A stretch of DNA of 64,000 nt from an uncultured Aquimarina sp. (lineage in GTDB: Bacteria; Bacteroidota; Bacteroidia; Flavobacteriales; Flavobacteriaceae): assembly GCA_947503835.1 (NCBI GenBank), contig CANNFM010000001.1, positions 310,001-374,000 of the forward strand, in the 5' to 3' direction. The notes under the pieces were generated by a model. It searched no databases. It saw nothing but the letters and a program-made list of their open reading frames with translations, and was not told the origin of the DNA. A program made the translations under genes and the position numbers. This document shows, piece after piece, positions 43,603-52,349 of the stretch. Positions within the stretch are counted from its first letter, which is position 1; every line of letters starts with the position of its first letter.

Positions 43603-44937
43603 ATGAGCAAACAGCAAATTGTAAAAAATAATCTTGACTACACATTATTTTCATGGGCTAAGCAAGGAAATCTAAATCCAATAAACGCTTCGCATGCCAA
43701 AGGCTCCTATTTCTATGATAGAGATGGTAAAAAATATCTTGATTTTTCGTCCCAATTAATGAATGTAAATATTGGTCATGGGGATCAACGCATAACCGAT
43801 GCTGTTGCAAAACAAATGAAAGAAGTTAGCTATGTATACCCGGGAATGGCTACGGATGTTCGTGGAAAACTAGGTAAAAAAATAGCCGAGATAACCCCTG
43901 GTAATCTCACCAAAACATTCTTTACACTTGGCGGAGCCGAAGCCATAGAAAATGGCATTAAATTAGCAAGAATGTACACTGGGCGCCATAAAATTATCAC
44001 TCATTACAGAGCTTATCATGGGGCCACTTATGGGGCTATTTCTGCCGGTGGAGATCCAAGACGGTTCCCGGTGGATAGTCAAGCAATGCCCAATGTGGTT
44101 CATGTAGAGAATCCGTATGCGTATCGTTGCCCCTGGAATTCTTCATCGATTGAAGAATGTGGCGAATTGGCGCTGGCTCATTTAGAGCGAGTGATTAAAT
44201 TCCAAAATCCTGATAGTGTTGCGGCTATTCTTTTTGAAGGCGAGTCTGGTTCTTCGGGATGCATTAAATATCCTCCTATGTACTTAAAGAAAGTACGAGA
44301 CATATGTGATCGGTATGGTATATTATTGATCATTGATGAAGTGATGAGTGGTTTTGGTAGAACAGGAAAAATGTTTGGCATAGACCATCACGATGTCACT
44401 CCTGACATCATGTGTTTGGCAAAGGGCTTAACATCAGGGTATTTACCATTAGGAGGCACAGTGGTTACAGATACAATAGCTAATCATTTTAACGATCATC
44501 CGATGGTTATAGGGTTAACCTATTCGGCACATCCAACTTTATGCGCTGCGGCATTAGAAAACATAAGAATCATTGAAGAAGAACAATTGGTAGATAAAGC
44601 TGCCAAAATGGGTACTTATATTGAAGCCGAAATCGAGAAACTAAAAAAGAAACATCCATCTATCGGAGATTTTAGAAATACCGGATTGCTAGGTTGTATA
44701 GAATTAGTTAAAAACAGAAAAACTAAAGAACCCATAACCCCTTGGAACGCTAAACCTGATGAAATGGAAATAACCAACAAGATGGCGGCAAAAATTAGAG
44801 CGTTAGGCATGTTCACCTTCGTAAGATGGAATTGGATTTTTATCGCACCTCCACTAAATATTAGTAAAGAAGAAGTTGATGAAGGATTAGAAATTATTTC
44901 ACAAGCAATTGCGATTGCCGATCAATATTGTAATTAA
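43603..44937 (+). CDS. class III aminotransferase, probable beta-alanine transaminase
   Basis: The 444-residue PLP enzyme is an omega-amino acid transaminase. The cofactor region is seen in AYHGATYGAISAGGDP, the metal-like LIIDEVMSGFGRTGKMF near residue 245, and the PLP lysine in MCLAKGLTSGYLPLGG near 272. The family uses beta-alanine, GABA or taurine. In this context the likely substrate is beta-alanine (or 3-aminoisobutyrate), producing malonate semialdehyde for MmsA. It lies 3 bases before the NCS1 transporter gene. Confidence 0.88.
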   Translation: MSKQQIVKNNLDYTLFSWAKQGNLNPINASHAKGSYFYDRDGKKYLDFSSQLMNVNIGHGDQRITDAVAKQMKEVSYVYPGMATDVRGKLGKKIAEITPGNLTKTFFTLGGAEAIENGIKLARMYTGRHKIITHYRAYHGATYGAISAGGDPRRFPVDSQAMPNVVHVENPYAYRCPWNSSSIEECGELALAHLERVIKFQNPDSVAAILFEGESGSSGCIKYPPMYLKKVRDICDRYGILLIIDEVMSGFGRTGKMFGIDHHDVTPDIMCLAKGLTSGYLPLGGTVVTDTIANHFNDHPMVIGLTYSAHPTLCAAALENIRIIEEEQLVDKAAKMGTYIEAEIEKLKKKHPSIGDFRNTGLLGCIELVKNRKTKEPITPWNAKPDEMEITNKMAAKIRALGMFTFVRWNWIFIAPPLNISKEEVDEGLEIISQAIAIADQYCN

Positions 44938-44940
44938 TAT

Positions 44941-46653
44941 ATGAGCAAGGATATAGTCGAATTACAAGAAGATGTTTCTCATTCATCATTATACAGTGAA
45001 GATTTAGCCCCCGTTCCTCCCAAAAATCGAACTTGGAGTAAGTGGCACCTGGCAGCCATCTGGGTAGGTATGGCAGTTTGTATCCCAACCTATTTATTGG
45101 CCTCATATATGATCAAGACGGGTTTAAACTGGTATGAAGCGCTTATAATTATTGGACTAGCAAATTTAATTATTACCATTCCAATGGTCCTTAATGGCCA
45201 TGCCGGAGTAAAATATGGCATCCCTTTTCCTGTTATAGGTCGTGCAGCTTTCGGCACCAAAGGTGTGCACCTGGCTTCGGTGGCAAGAGGTGTTATTGCA
45301 TGCGGATGGTTCGGAGTGCAAACTTGGATTGGTGGGTTAGCTATATATGCAATTTTTCATGCCATTATGGGAACGCAAGGTGAACTTGGCTTATCCATTG
45401 GAAAATTTATTGGATTCGGCATCTTCTGGTTTATTAACATCTATTTTATTTGGAAAGGAACAGAGAGTATAAAATGGTTAGAAACTTATTCTGCCCCTAT
45501 TCTGGTGCTTATCGGATTGGCTCTAATTTATTGGAGCTATACTGAGGCAGGTGGAGTTTCCATTGTATTAGACCAAAGTCAACAATTGGAACACACTGCC
45601 GCGACCATCACCAAAAAGGATGATACATTATATCTCAATTTAAAATCCCTAAAAGATAAAGAAGGACATCTAAAAGTAAATGAATACAATATCATTTCTG
45701 ATAAGAAAAGTAATTGGACATCTTTTACTGAGCAACCTATAGCTATTGTAGACAAACAAAGAATTGAAAATATTACCTCGGGTCAAGAAAAAGTGCAACT
45801 TCAATTTAGGAATATCGAAAGTGACGCTCCCATATTATCAAGTGTGGTAACGGCAAATATTATTACTCCAACGGCTAACAAAACTGAAAGTAAATTATGG
45901 AGTTATCTCCTTTGGCTTACCGCTATGGTTGGATTTTGGGCAACCATGTCCATAAGTATTGCCGATATCACGCGTTTTGCTGCTACCCAAAAAGATCAGG
46001 TTATTGGTCAGTTTGTAGGTCTTCCTGCAACAATGATGCTCTATTCCTTTGTGGGGATATTCGTGACTTGCGCCGCAATTATTAATTTTAAAGATATATT
46101 AATCGCCGACGATGCGCCTTGGGATCCTGTAACCCTTATTTCTAAATTTAAAAACCCCACCGTTGTAATAATTTCGCAAATTTTTATGCTTATCGCGACC
46201 TTGAGTACAAATATTGCGGCAAATGTTATTGCGCCTTCGAATGCCTTTTCGAACCTATGGCCTAAAAAGATAAGTTTCAGAGTAGGTGGTATAATTACAG
46301 GGATTATCGGGATTTTAATTGCACCATGGTGGCTGCTCAATGAAATTTCTGGATTTTTAATTTTTGTAAGCGGTTTATTGGGCCCTGTTTTAGGGATTCT
46401 AATTGCTGATTATTATCTGGTACGAAAAAAGAAAATGGAACTAGCAGAATTATATAAGGAAGAAGGTATCTATTCTTACGGAAAGTCAGGCTTTAATAAA
46501 GCAGCTATGATTGCCCTGTTTGTTGGTGTGTTTTTAGCCCTTATAGGATATTGGGTGCCACAACTTGAATTCTTGTACTCATTATCTTGGTTTACGGGGT
46601 TTATTATCTCTTTTGTATTGTATTATTTCCTAATGAAGAAAAAACATAACTAA
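44941..46653 (+). CDS. NCS1 family nucleobase:cation symporter with an inserted loop domain
   Basis: This 570-residue inner-membrane transporter matches the NCS1 (Mhp1/PucI/CodB) family. Recognisable parts are PPKNRTWSKWHLAAIWVGMA, PVIGRAAFGTKG, ACGWFGVQTWIGG, LTAMVGFWATMSISIADITR and FAATQKDQVIGQFVGLPATM. Family members are about 480-500 residues. This one carries about 100 extra hydrophilic residues (about 212-315) between AGGVSIVLDQSQQ and SKLWSYLL, a place that is normally a short loop. Uracil, thymine or dihydropyrimidine uptake is inferred from the operon. Confidence 0.9.
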   Translation: MSKDIVELQEDVSHSSLYSEDLAPVPPKNRTWSKWHLAAIWVGMAVCIPTYLLASYMIKTGLNWYEALIIIGLANLIITIPMVLNGHAGVKYGIPFPVIGRAAFGTKGVHLASVARGVIACGWFGVQTWIGGLAIYAIFHAIMGTQGELGLSIGKFIGFGIFWFINIYFIWKGTESIKWLETYSAPILVLIGLALIYWSYTEAGGVSIVLDQSQQLEHTAATITKKDDTLYLNLKSLKDKEGHLKVNEYNIISDKKSNWTSFTEQPIAIVDKQRIENITSGQEKVQLQFRNIESDAPILSSVVTANIITPTANKTESKLWSYLLWLTAMVGFWATMSISIADITRFAATQKDQVIGQFVGLPATMMLYSFVGIFVTCAAIINFKDILIADDAPWDPVTLISKFKNPTVVIISQIFMLIATLSTNIAANVIAPSNAFSNLWPKKISFRVGGIITGIIGILIAPWWLLNEISGFLIFVSGLLGPVLGILIADYYLVRKKKMELAELYKEEGIYSYGKSGFNKAAMIALFVGVFLALIGYWVPQLEFLYSLSWFTGFIISFVLYYFLMKKKHN

Positions 46654-46656
46654 TTT

Positions 46657-48171
46657 TTGATAACGAAATACGTCATATTATTTCTCTATTTCTCAATCCT
46701 GTTCTTGATAGGGTATTTTGCCTCTAAGCGCATAAAAAATACCAAGGATTATTATGTAGGAGGAAAAAAACTAGGATTTTGGGTAGTTGCATTTTCTGCC
46801 AGAGCCACCGGAGAATCTGCTTGGTTATTATTAGGCCTTACCGGACTGGGAGCCATGGTGGGCGTTTCAGCTTTTTGGGTGGTTTTAGGTGAAGTGTTAG
46901 GAGTTGCCTTTTCGTGGTTTTTAATGGCTAAAAAATTCAAAGTATTATCTGATCAATACAATTCTATTACCATTCCGGATTATCTGGTAAGCCGATTCAA
47001 ATCGACTACACACACCTTACGAATTGTTGCAGCAACTGCGCTTTCGTTATTCGTGGTTATTTATGTAAGTGCGCAAATAGATGCCACCGGTTCAGCATTC
47101 GAATCATTTTTGGGATGGAACTATTTTACAGGGGCCATAGTAGGCTTCTTTATTGTTCTTGCCTATATATTTTCGGGAGGTTTTGTTGCTGTGGCCTGGT
47201 CTGATTTATTTCAAGGGTTAATTATGCTACTAGGCTTGGTATTTTTGCCAATCGTTGCCTATTTTTCTATTGGTTCTGATATTTCAATTTCGAATGAGTT
47301 AACAAAACTGGATCCTTATTTCTTAAATATTTGGGGACCGGATGGATTTAACATGGTTAACCTTTTTACCATCTTAGGATTTGCATGTATTGGATTAGGA
47401 TTTATGGGTTCACCTCAACTATTCGTTCGATTTATGTCAATTAAAGACACTTCTGAGATTAAAAAAGGACGTTGGGTTGCTATCACATTTACGATACTAA
47501 CGGATTCATGTGCTGTACTTATCGGAATATTCGGAAGATATCTTTTAACATCGATCGATGCAGACCCCGAAGGGATTTTAGGAAATGGAGCACAAAATGT
47601 ATTACCTATGCTCGTAGAAAGAATAATGCCACTCACCTTAATTGGTATATATATCGCTGCAGTATTATCAGCAATTATGTCTACCATTGATTCGCTTTTG
47701 GTAGTCGCGTCCAGTGCCATATCGAGAGATTTCTATCAGCAAATTTTTAAACCCAATAAATCCGAAAAAGAACTCGCCAAAATTTCAAGAATTATTACTG
47801 TTGGACTAGCATTATTTGCACTCATCATTGCTATGATTGTGGCGATAACAACACCCGAAAGAACTATTTTTTGGTTCGTGATCTTTGGATGGTCAGGAAT
47901 AGCCGCTACATTTTGTCCTACTATCATTTTGTCAATTTTTTGGAACAGGTTTTCAGAAAAAGGAGCCATTGCTTCAATGATAACTGGTTTTTTATGTGTA
48001 CCTCTTTTTAAGTTTGGAGCGACTACATTAGATACCGTAGGGATATATTTTGAAAAGCTAGGTGAACTTGGTCCTTCGTTCCTCCTATCCATTATTGCGG
48101 GAATACTTGTAAGTCTAGTTACTACTACACAAAAACCAGAAAATGAGTTAAATACAAGTAATAGTGATTGA
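46657..48171 (+). CDS. sodium:solute symporter (SSS/PutP-like)
   Basis: This 504-residue membrane protein has the SSS family pattern: DYYVGGKKLGFWVVAFSARA, TGESAWLLLGLTGLGAMVG, YVSAQIDATGSAFESFLGW, FSGGFVAVAWSDLFQGLIML and an LSAIMSTIDSLLVVASSAIS helix. It resembles PutP-type Na+ symporters. The substrate is unknown; within this locus it could take up beta-alanine, an ureido intermediate or another pyrimidine. It appears to begin with TTG at 46657, 3 bases after the NCS1 stop, because no ATG precedes the first membrane helix. Confidence 0.88.
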   Translation: MITKYVILFLYFSILFLIGYFASKRIKNTKDYYVGGKKLGFWVVAFSARATGESAWLLLGLTGLGAMVGVSAFWVVLGEVLGVAFSWFLMAKKFKVLSDQYNSITIPDYLVSRFKSTTHTLRIVAATALSLFVVIYVSAQIDATGSAFESFLGWNYFTGAIVGFFIVLAYIFSGGFVAVAWSDLFQGLIMLLGLVFLPIVAYFSIGSDISISNELTKLDPYFLNIWGPDGFNMVNLFTILGFACIGLGFMGSPQLFVRFMSIKDTSEIKKGRWVAITFTILTDSCAVLIGIFGRYLLTSIDADPEGILGNGAQNVLPMLVERIMPLTLIGIYIAAVLSAIMSTIDSLLVVASSAISRDFYQQIFKPNKSEKELAKISRIITVGLALFALIIAMIVAITTPERTIFWFVIFGWSGIAATFCPTIILSIFWNRFSEKGAIASMITGFLCVPLFKFGATTLDTVGIYFEKLGELGPSFLLSIIAGILVSLVTTTQKPENELNTSNSD

Positions 48172-48281
48172 AAAAAATTGTAAATTTAGAGAATAGACGC
48201 TTCTAAACTTGTTGTTCTTAGGGAATAACAGGATGTTTTTAGTTCAAAGTCAAACACATTTAAATTCACACAAACAAAGAC

Positions 48282-49664
48282 ATGTCAATTTTAATACAAA
48301 ACGGTCGTATTGTAACTGCTTCAGAAACCTATCTAGCCGATCTCTATATTGAAGGAGAAAAAATCACTGCAATAGGTAAAAACTTGACATACAAAGCAGA
48401 TAAAATTATTGATGCCACGGGGAAATTAGTTTTTCCGGGAGGAATAGATCCACACGTACACCTGGATATGCCTTTTATGGGAACTTATTCTAGTGATGAT
48501 TATGAAACCGGTACCAGAGCTGCTTTACACGGAGGCACTACGATGGTAATAGACTTCATTCTACAAACCCAAGGAGACACATTGCATAATGCATTAAAGA
48601 CCTGGCAACAAAAATCAGAAGGAAAAGCAATTGGTGATTATTCATACCACATGGCAGTGACGGATTTTAATGATACTACCGCCAAAGAAGTTGTTCAAAT
48701 GATAGAGAATGAAGGAATTTCATCTTTCAAAACATTTATGGCGTATAAAGGAGCTTTGATGATTGACGACGGACAAATGGTACAACTCATGAAAGTAGTT
48801 AAAAAACATGGTGGTTTGGTCACCGTTCATGCGACTAATGGTGATATGATTGATTCATTAATTGCAAAAAACCGTGCCCAGGGAAATCTATCTCCTTTAT
48901 ATCATTACTTATCTCAACCCGAAGTAACCGAAGCCGAAGCCTCTGCAAGATTTACGGATATGTTACATTATACGGGTTGTCCTGGTTATATTGTACATAT
49001 GACCTGCGAAGGAGCTTTAAATGCGGTTCGCAACGCAACCAAACGTAACCAAAAAGTATTTGTAGAAACCTGTACTCAGTATTTAATGTTGGACGCCTCC
49101 TTATATGAAAATGATTTTGAAGGAGCTAAATGGGTAATGAGTCCGCCGTTACGAGAAAAAAAGGATCAGGAAGCTTTATGGTCAGGAATTAATCAGGGAT
49201 TGGTTCAGGTTGTAGGAACTGATCATTGTCCGTTTATGTGGGAACAAAAGAAGATGGGAAAGGATGACTTTTCTAAAATCCCAAATGGACATCCAGCCAT
49301 AGAACACCGTATAGAATTATTATATTCAGAAGGGGTTCATGATGGTAAAATATCGCTTACAAAATTTGTAGAAGTAAGCTCAACCAATGCAGCAAAGATT
49401 TTTGGGATGTATCCTCAAAAAGGAACAATTGCTATTGGCAGTGATGCAGATATTGTAGTCTTTGATCCTAAAAAAGAACATACTATTTCTGTAAAGACGC
49501 ATCATATGAATTGTGATTATTCTGCATATGAAGGCCAGAAGGTAACAGGAAAAACAGAAACCGTTATTCTGCGCGGACAAATAGCTATAGAAAACGAAGC
49601 GTGCTTATTAAAACCCGGCTTCGGAAAATTTATCAAAAGAAGTAAAATCTCTAAAATAATTTGA
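48282..49664 (+). CDS. dihydropyrimidinase
   Basis: The 460-residue cyclic amidohydrolase opens dihydrouracil or dihydrothymine to N-carbamoyl-beta-amino acids. Metal ligands are seen in PGGIDPHVHLDMPFMG near residue 57. The carboxylated lysine is likely in SSFKTFMAYKGAL near 150, with further ligands in TVHATNGD, and the aspartate in VVGTDHCPFMWEQKK. These fit the D-hydantoinase/dihydropyrimidinase branch rather than allantoinase or dihydroorotase. A 110-base gap precedes it, so it may have its own promoter. Confidence 0.93.
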   Translation: MSILIQNGRIVTASETYLADLYIEGEKITAIGKNLTYKADKIIDATGKLVFPGGIDPHVHLDMPFMGTYSSDDYETGTRAALHGGTTMVIDFILQTQGDTLHNALKTWQQKSEGKAIGDYSYHMAVTDFNDTTAKEVVQMIENEGISSFKTFMAYKGALMIDDGQMVQLMKVVKKHGGLVTVHATNGDMIDSLIAKNRAQGNLSPLYHYLSQPEVTEAEASARFTDMLHYTGCPGYIVHMTCEGALNAVRNATKRNQKVFVETCTQYLMLDASLYENDFEGAKWVMSPPLREKKDQEALWSGINQGLVQVVGTDHCPFMWEQKKMGKDDFSKIPNGHPAIEHRIELLYSEGVHDGKISLTKFVEVSSTNAAKIFGMYPQKGTIAIGSDADIVVFDPKKEHTISVKTHHMNCDYSAYEGQKVTGKTETVILRGQIAIENEACLLKPGFGKFIKRSKISKII

Positions 49665-49676
49665 GAATGTAAAATT

Positions 49677-50069
49677 ATGAGTTTAGAATTGAAAAGTAAT
49701 AAAACTGAAAACAAAAGCATCATTGCCGATAAAGCATATGATTTTTCTTTACAAATTATTTCCGTCTATAAAGAATTAAAAAAAGAAAATGAATTTGAAC
49801 TCTCCAAACAAATTCTTCGTTCAGGAACGTCAATTGGAGCTAATGTGAATGAAGCAATTTCTGCCGTATCTAAGAAGGATTTTGTTCACAAATTAAGCAT
49901 ATCCTTAAAAGAAGCTCGAGAAACAAAATATTGGCTACACCTACTAAGAGATAGTGGTTATATTAATCAAAAAACATTTAATAAATCAAATAAAGATTGT
50001 GAAGAGTTGATAAAAATTTTAAGTAGCATTATTCTAACAACCAAGCAACGCTACTTAAGCAACTCATAA
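49677..50069 (+). CDS. four-helix-bundle protein (23S rRNA IVS-encoded family)
   Basis: This 130-residue protein has the family pattern: DKAYDFSLQIISVYKELKKE, ELSKQILRSGTSIGANVNEA and KLSISLKEARETKYWLHLLR, then a C-terminal helix with a SIILTTKQRYLSNS end. Members were first found in 23S rRNA intervening sequences and form pentameric bundles. Many occur alone, and their function is unclear. Here it sits 12 bases after dihydropyrimidinase and 32 before beta-ureidopropionase, inside a metabolic operon. No retroelement or rRNA is nearby. Confidence 0.88.
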   Translation: MSLELKSNKTENKSIIADKAYDFSLQIISVYKELKKENEFELSKQILRSGTSIGANVNEAISAVSKKDFVHKLSISLKEARETKYWLHLLRDSGYINQKTFNKSNKDCEELIKILSSIILTTKQRYLSNS

Positions 50070-50101
50070 TTCTTAATTAGAAACTCATAACTTTTTAAAC
50101 T

Positions 50102-50968
50102 ATGCCAAGAATCGTAAAATCAGGATTGATACAAATGAGCCTTCCAATGACAGAAGGAGAAGGCAGTATAGAAGAAATCATGCAAGCCATGTATGATAAA
50201 CATATACCTTATATTGAAGATGCCGGAAAACAAGGTGTTCAAATTCTATGTCTTCAGGAGATATTTAACACTCCTTATTTCTGCCCGGGGCAAGATAAGA
50301 AATGGTACGCCTCGGCGGAGTCTGTTCCCGGCCCAACCACAGAAAAAATGCAGGTGTTTGCCAAAAAATATAATATGGTAATTATTGTTCCTATATATGA
50401 AAAAGAACAAGCCGGGATATTTTATAACACTGCGGCAGTAATTGATGCAGACGGAACCTATTTAGGAAAATACAGAAAAAATCATATTCCGCATACTACG
50501 GGCTTTTGGGAAAAGTTCTTTTTTAAACCTGGAAACATGGGATACCCCGTTTTTGAAACAAAATATGCAAAAGTGGGTGTTTATATTTGTTATGACAGGC
50601 ATTTCCCCGATGGTGCAAGAGTGCTAGGTTTAAACGGAGCAGAAATTGTTTATAACCCTTCTGCAACGGTTGCAGGATTAAGTGAATATCTATGGAAACT
50701 GGAACAACCTGCTCACGCTGCGGCCAATGGGTATTTTATGGGTTGTATTAATAGAGTTGGAGAAGAAAAACCATGGAATCTAGGAAAGTTTTACGGCCAA
50801 TCTTATTTTGTAGATCCCCGAGGACAAATATTCGCAGAAGCATCTCGCGATGATGACGAATTGTTAGTCGCAGAATTTGACCTGGATTTGATTGACGAGG
50901 TCCGTTCTACCTGGCAGTTTTATAGAGATAGAAGACCAGAAACCTATGGAAAACTAACAGAACTTTAA
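50102..50968 (+). CDS. beta-ureidopropionase (nitrilase superfamily)
   Basis: The 288-residue enzyme hydrolyses N-carbamoyl-beta-alanine to beta-alanine, CO2 and ammonia. The nitrilase triad is visible as glutamate in LCLQEIFNTPYFCP near residue 60, lysine in GKYRKNHIPHTTGFWEKFFF near 125, and cysteine in VGVYICYDRHFPDGARVLG near 165. The closest relatives are beta-ureidopropionases and N-carbamoylputrescine amidases; the pyrimidine neighbours favour the former. It is followed by preT after 39 bases. Confidence 0.9.
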   Translation: MPRIVKSGLIQMSLPMTEGEGSIEEIMQAMYDKHIPYIEDAGKQGVQILCLQEIFNTPYFCPGQDKKWYASAESVPGPTTEKMQVFAKKYNMVIIVPIYEKEQAGIFYNTAAVIDADGTYLGKYRKNHIPHTTGFWEKFFFKPGNMGYPVFETKYAKVGVYICYDRHFPDGARVLGLNGAEIVYNPSATVAGLSEYLWKLEQPAHAAANGYFMGCINRVGEEKPWNLGKFYGQSYFVDPRGQIFAEASRDDDELLVAEFDLDLIDEVRSTWQFYRDRRPETYGKLTEL

Positions 50969-51007
50969 GTCAATTTCCATAAAATAAGACACCAAATACA
51001 ACAAAGA

Positions 51008-52333
51008 ATGGCAGAATATAAAAGACCGGAATCAGAGGCAGAATTCAAGAAGAATTTCAAGCAGAAAAAAGCATTGATGAATGATACTGAAGCTTTTTAC
51101 GAAAGCTCCAGGTGTTTGTTCTGCTATGATGCTCCTTGTATACAGGCCTGTCCAACACATATTGATATTCCGTTATTTATTAAGCAAATTCATACCGACA
51201 ATGTAACGGGGTCTGCAAAAACTATTTTTGATGCCAATTGGTTAGGAAATGCTTGTGGTGTGGTCTGTCCTACCGGAGTTTTATGTGAAGGAGCTTGTGT
51301 GTATAATCATCAGGATGTACCTCCTATTCAGATCGGGAGATTGCAAAATTATGCTACCCATAAAATTATAAATTCTGATAAAGAAATATTTAAAACTGGA
51401 GCTTCTAATGGTAAACGAATTGCTATTATCGGATCTGGACCTGCAGGAATTGCTTGTGCTTGTGAATTAAGGACCTTGGGATATGATGTGGATATATTTG
51501 AGGCCAAGGAACAACCAACTGGTCTGGTTCTGCATGGTGTTGCCCCTTATAAGATTACCAACGAAGAGGTTTTAGAGGAGATTATGTACTTACAGAAACA
51601 ACTTGGATTCAACATAAAATATAACAGCGAAATTACTTCAAAACAACAGCTCAAAGATTTGGAATCTGATTATAATGCCATTTTTCTAGGTGTTGGTTTA
51701 GGAAAGACAGCAACTCTTAATATGGAAGGTGAAGACAAAGAAAATGTGATTGGTGCCGTTGAGTTTATTGAAGAGTTACGCTTGAAACACCATCAGATAA
51801 AAATACCTAATAAAGTGGTGGTTATAGGCGGAGGAAATACCGCAATGGATGCTGCCTCAGAATCGGCTAGAATGGGGGCAAGAAAAACGGTATTAGCCTA
51901 TAGAAAATCAAAAGATGACATGGGTGCTTATGACTTTGAGTATGATTTGGCAATTGGTGCAGGTGTAGATAGCTTGTTTAATGTTACACCTATTGCTATT
52001 GTAGGGAATAAAAAAGTAGAAGGTGTGAAATTTGCTAAAACAGAAATGATAGATGGGAAACTTCATACCAAAAAAAACAATGTTTTTATTGTTAAGTGTG
52101 ATATGGTCATCAAAGCTACCGGACAGGCAAAACAAGGCAGTCTATATGAACTTATTGATGATCTGGAAATAGATCATAAAACAAGAATAAAAGTAAATGA
52201 GACAACGTTTCAGACTTCCAATCCAAAATATTTTGCTGGTGGTGATGCCATAAATGGTGGTGCCGAAGTTGTGAATGCCGCTTATGATGGAAAAATGGCT
52301 GCACAAGGAATGCACCAATGGTTAACCAAGTAA
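51008..52333 (+). CDS. preT: dihydropyrimidine dehydrogenase subunit PreT
   Basis: This 441-residue flavoprotein supplies electrons from NAD(P)H to PreA. The N-terminal Fe-S domain carries CLFCYDAPCIQACPTHIDIP near residue 37 and later CGVVCPTGVLCEGACVY. FAD- and NAD(P)-binding motifs follow at IAIIGSGPAGIACACELRTL and VVVIGGGNTAMDAASES. Together these equal the N-terminal half of eukaryotic DPYD. The end has the NPKYFAGGDAINGGAEVV motif. It is 16 bases ahead of preA. Confidence 0.95.
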   Translation: MAEYKRPESEAEFKKNFKQKKALMNDTEAFYESSRCLFCYDAPCIQACPTHIDIPLFIKQIHTDNVTGSAKTIFDANWLGNACGVVCPTGVLCEGACVYNHQDVPPIQIGRLQNYATHKIINSDKEIFKTGASNGKRIAIIGSGPAGIACACELRTLGYDVDIFEAKEQPTGLVLHGVAPYKITNEEVLEEIMYLQKQLGFNIKYNSEITSKQQLKDLESDYNAIFLGVGLGKTATLNMEGEDKENVIGAVEFIEELRLKHHQIKIPNKVVVIGGGNTAMDAASESARMGARKTVLAYRKSKDDMGAYDFEYDLAIGAGVDSLFNVTPIAIVGNKKVEGVKFAKTEMIDGKLHTKKNNVFIVKCDMVIKATGQAKQGSLYELIDDLEIDHKTRIKVNETTFQTSNPKYFAGGDAINGGAEVVNAAYDGKMAAQGMHQWLTK

Positions 52334-52349
52334 TTAAGATATAAACGAC

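Noticed and set aside
49677..50069. Possible Avd-like accessory protein of a diversity-generating retroelement
   Set aside because: The four-helix bundle fold fits, but there is no reverse transcriptase, template repeat or variable repeat in the window.
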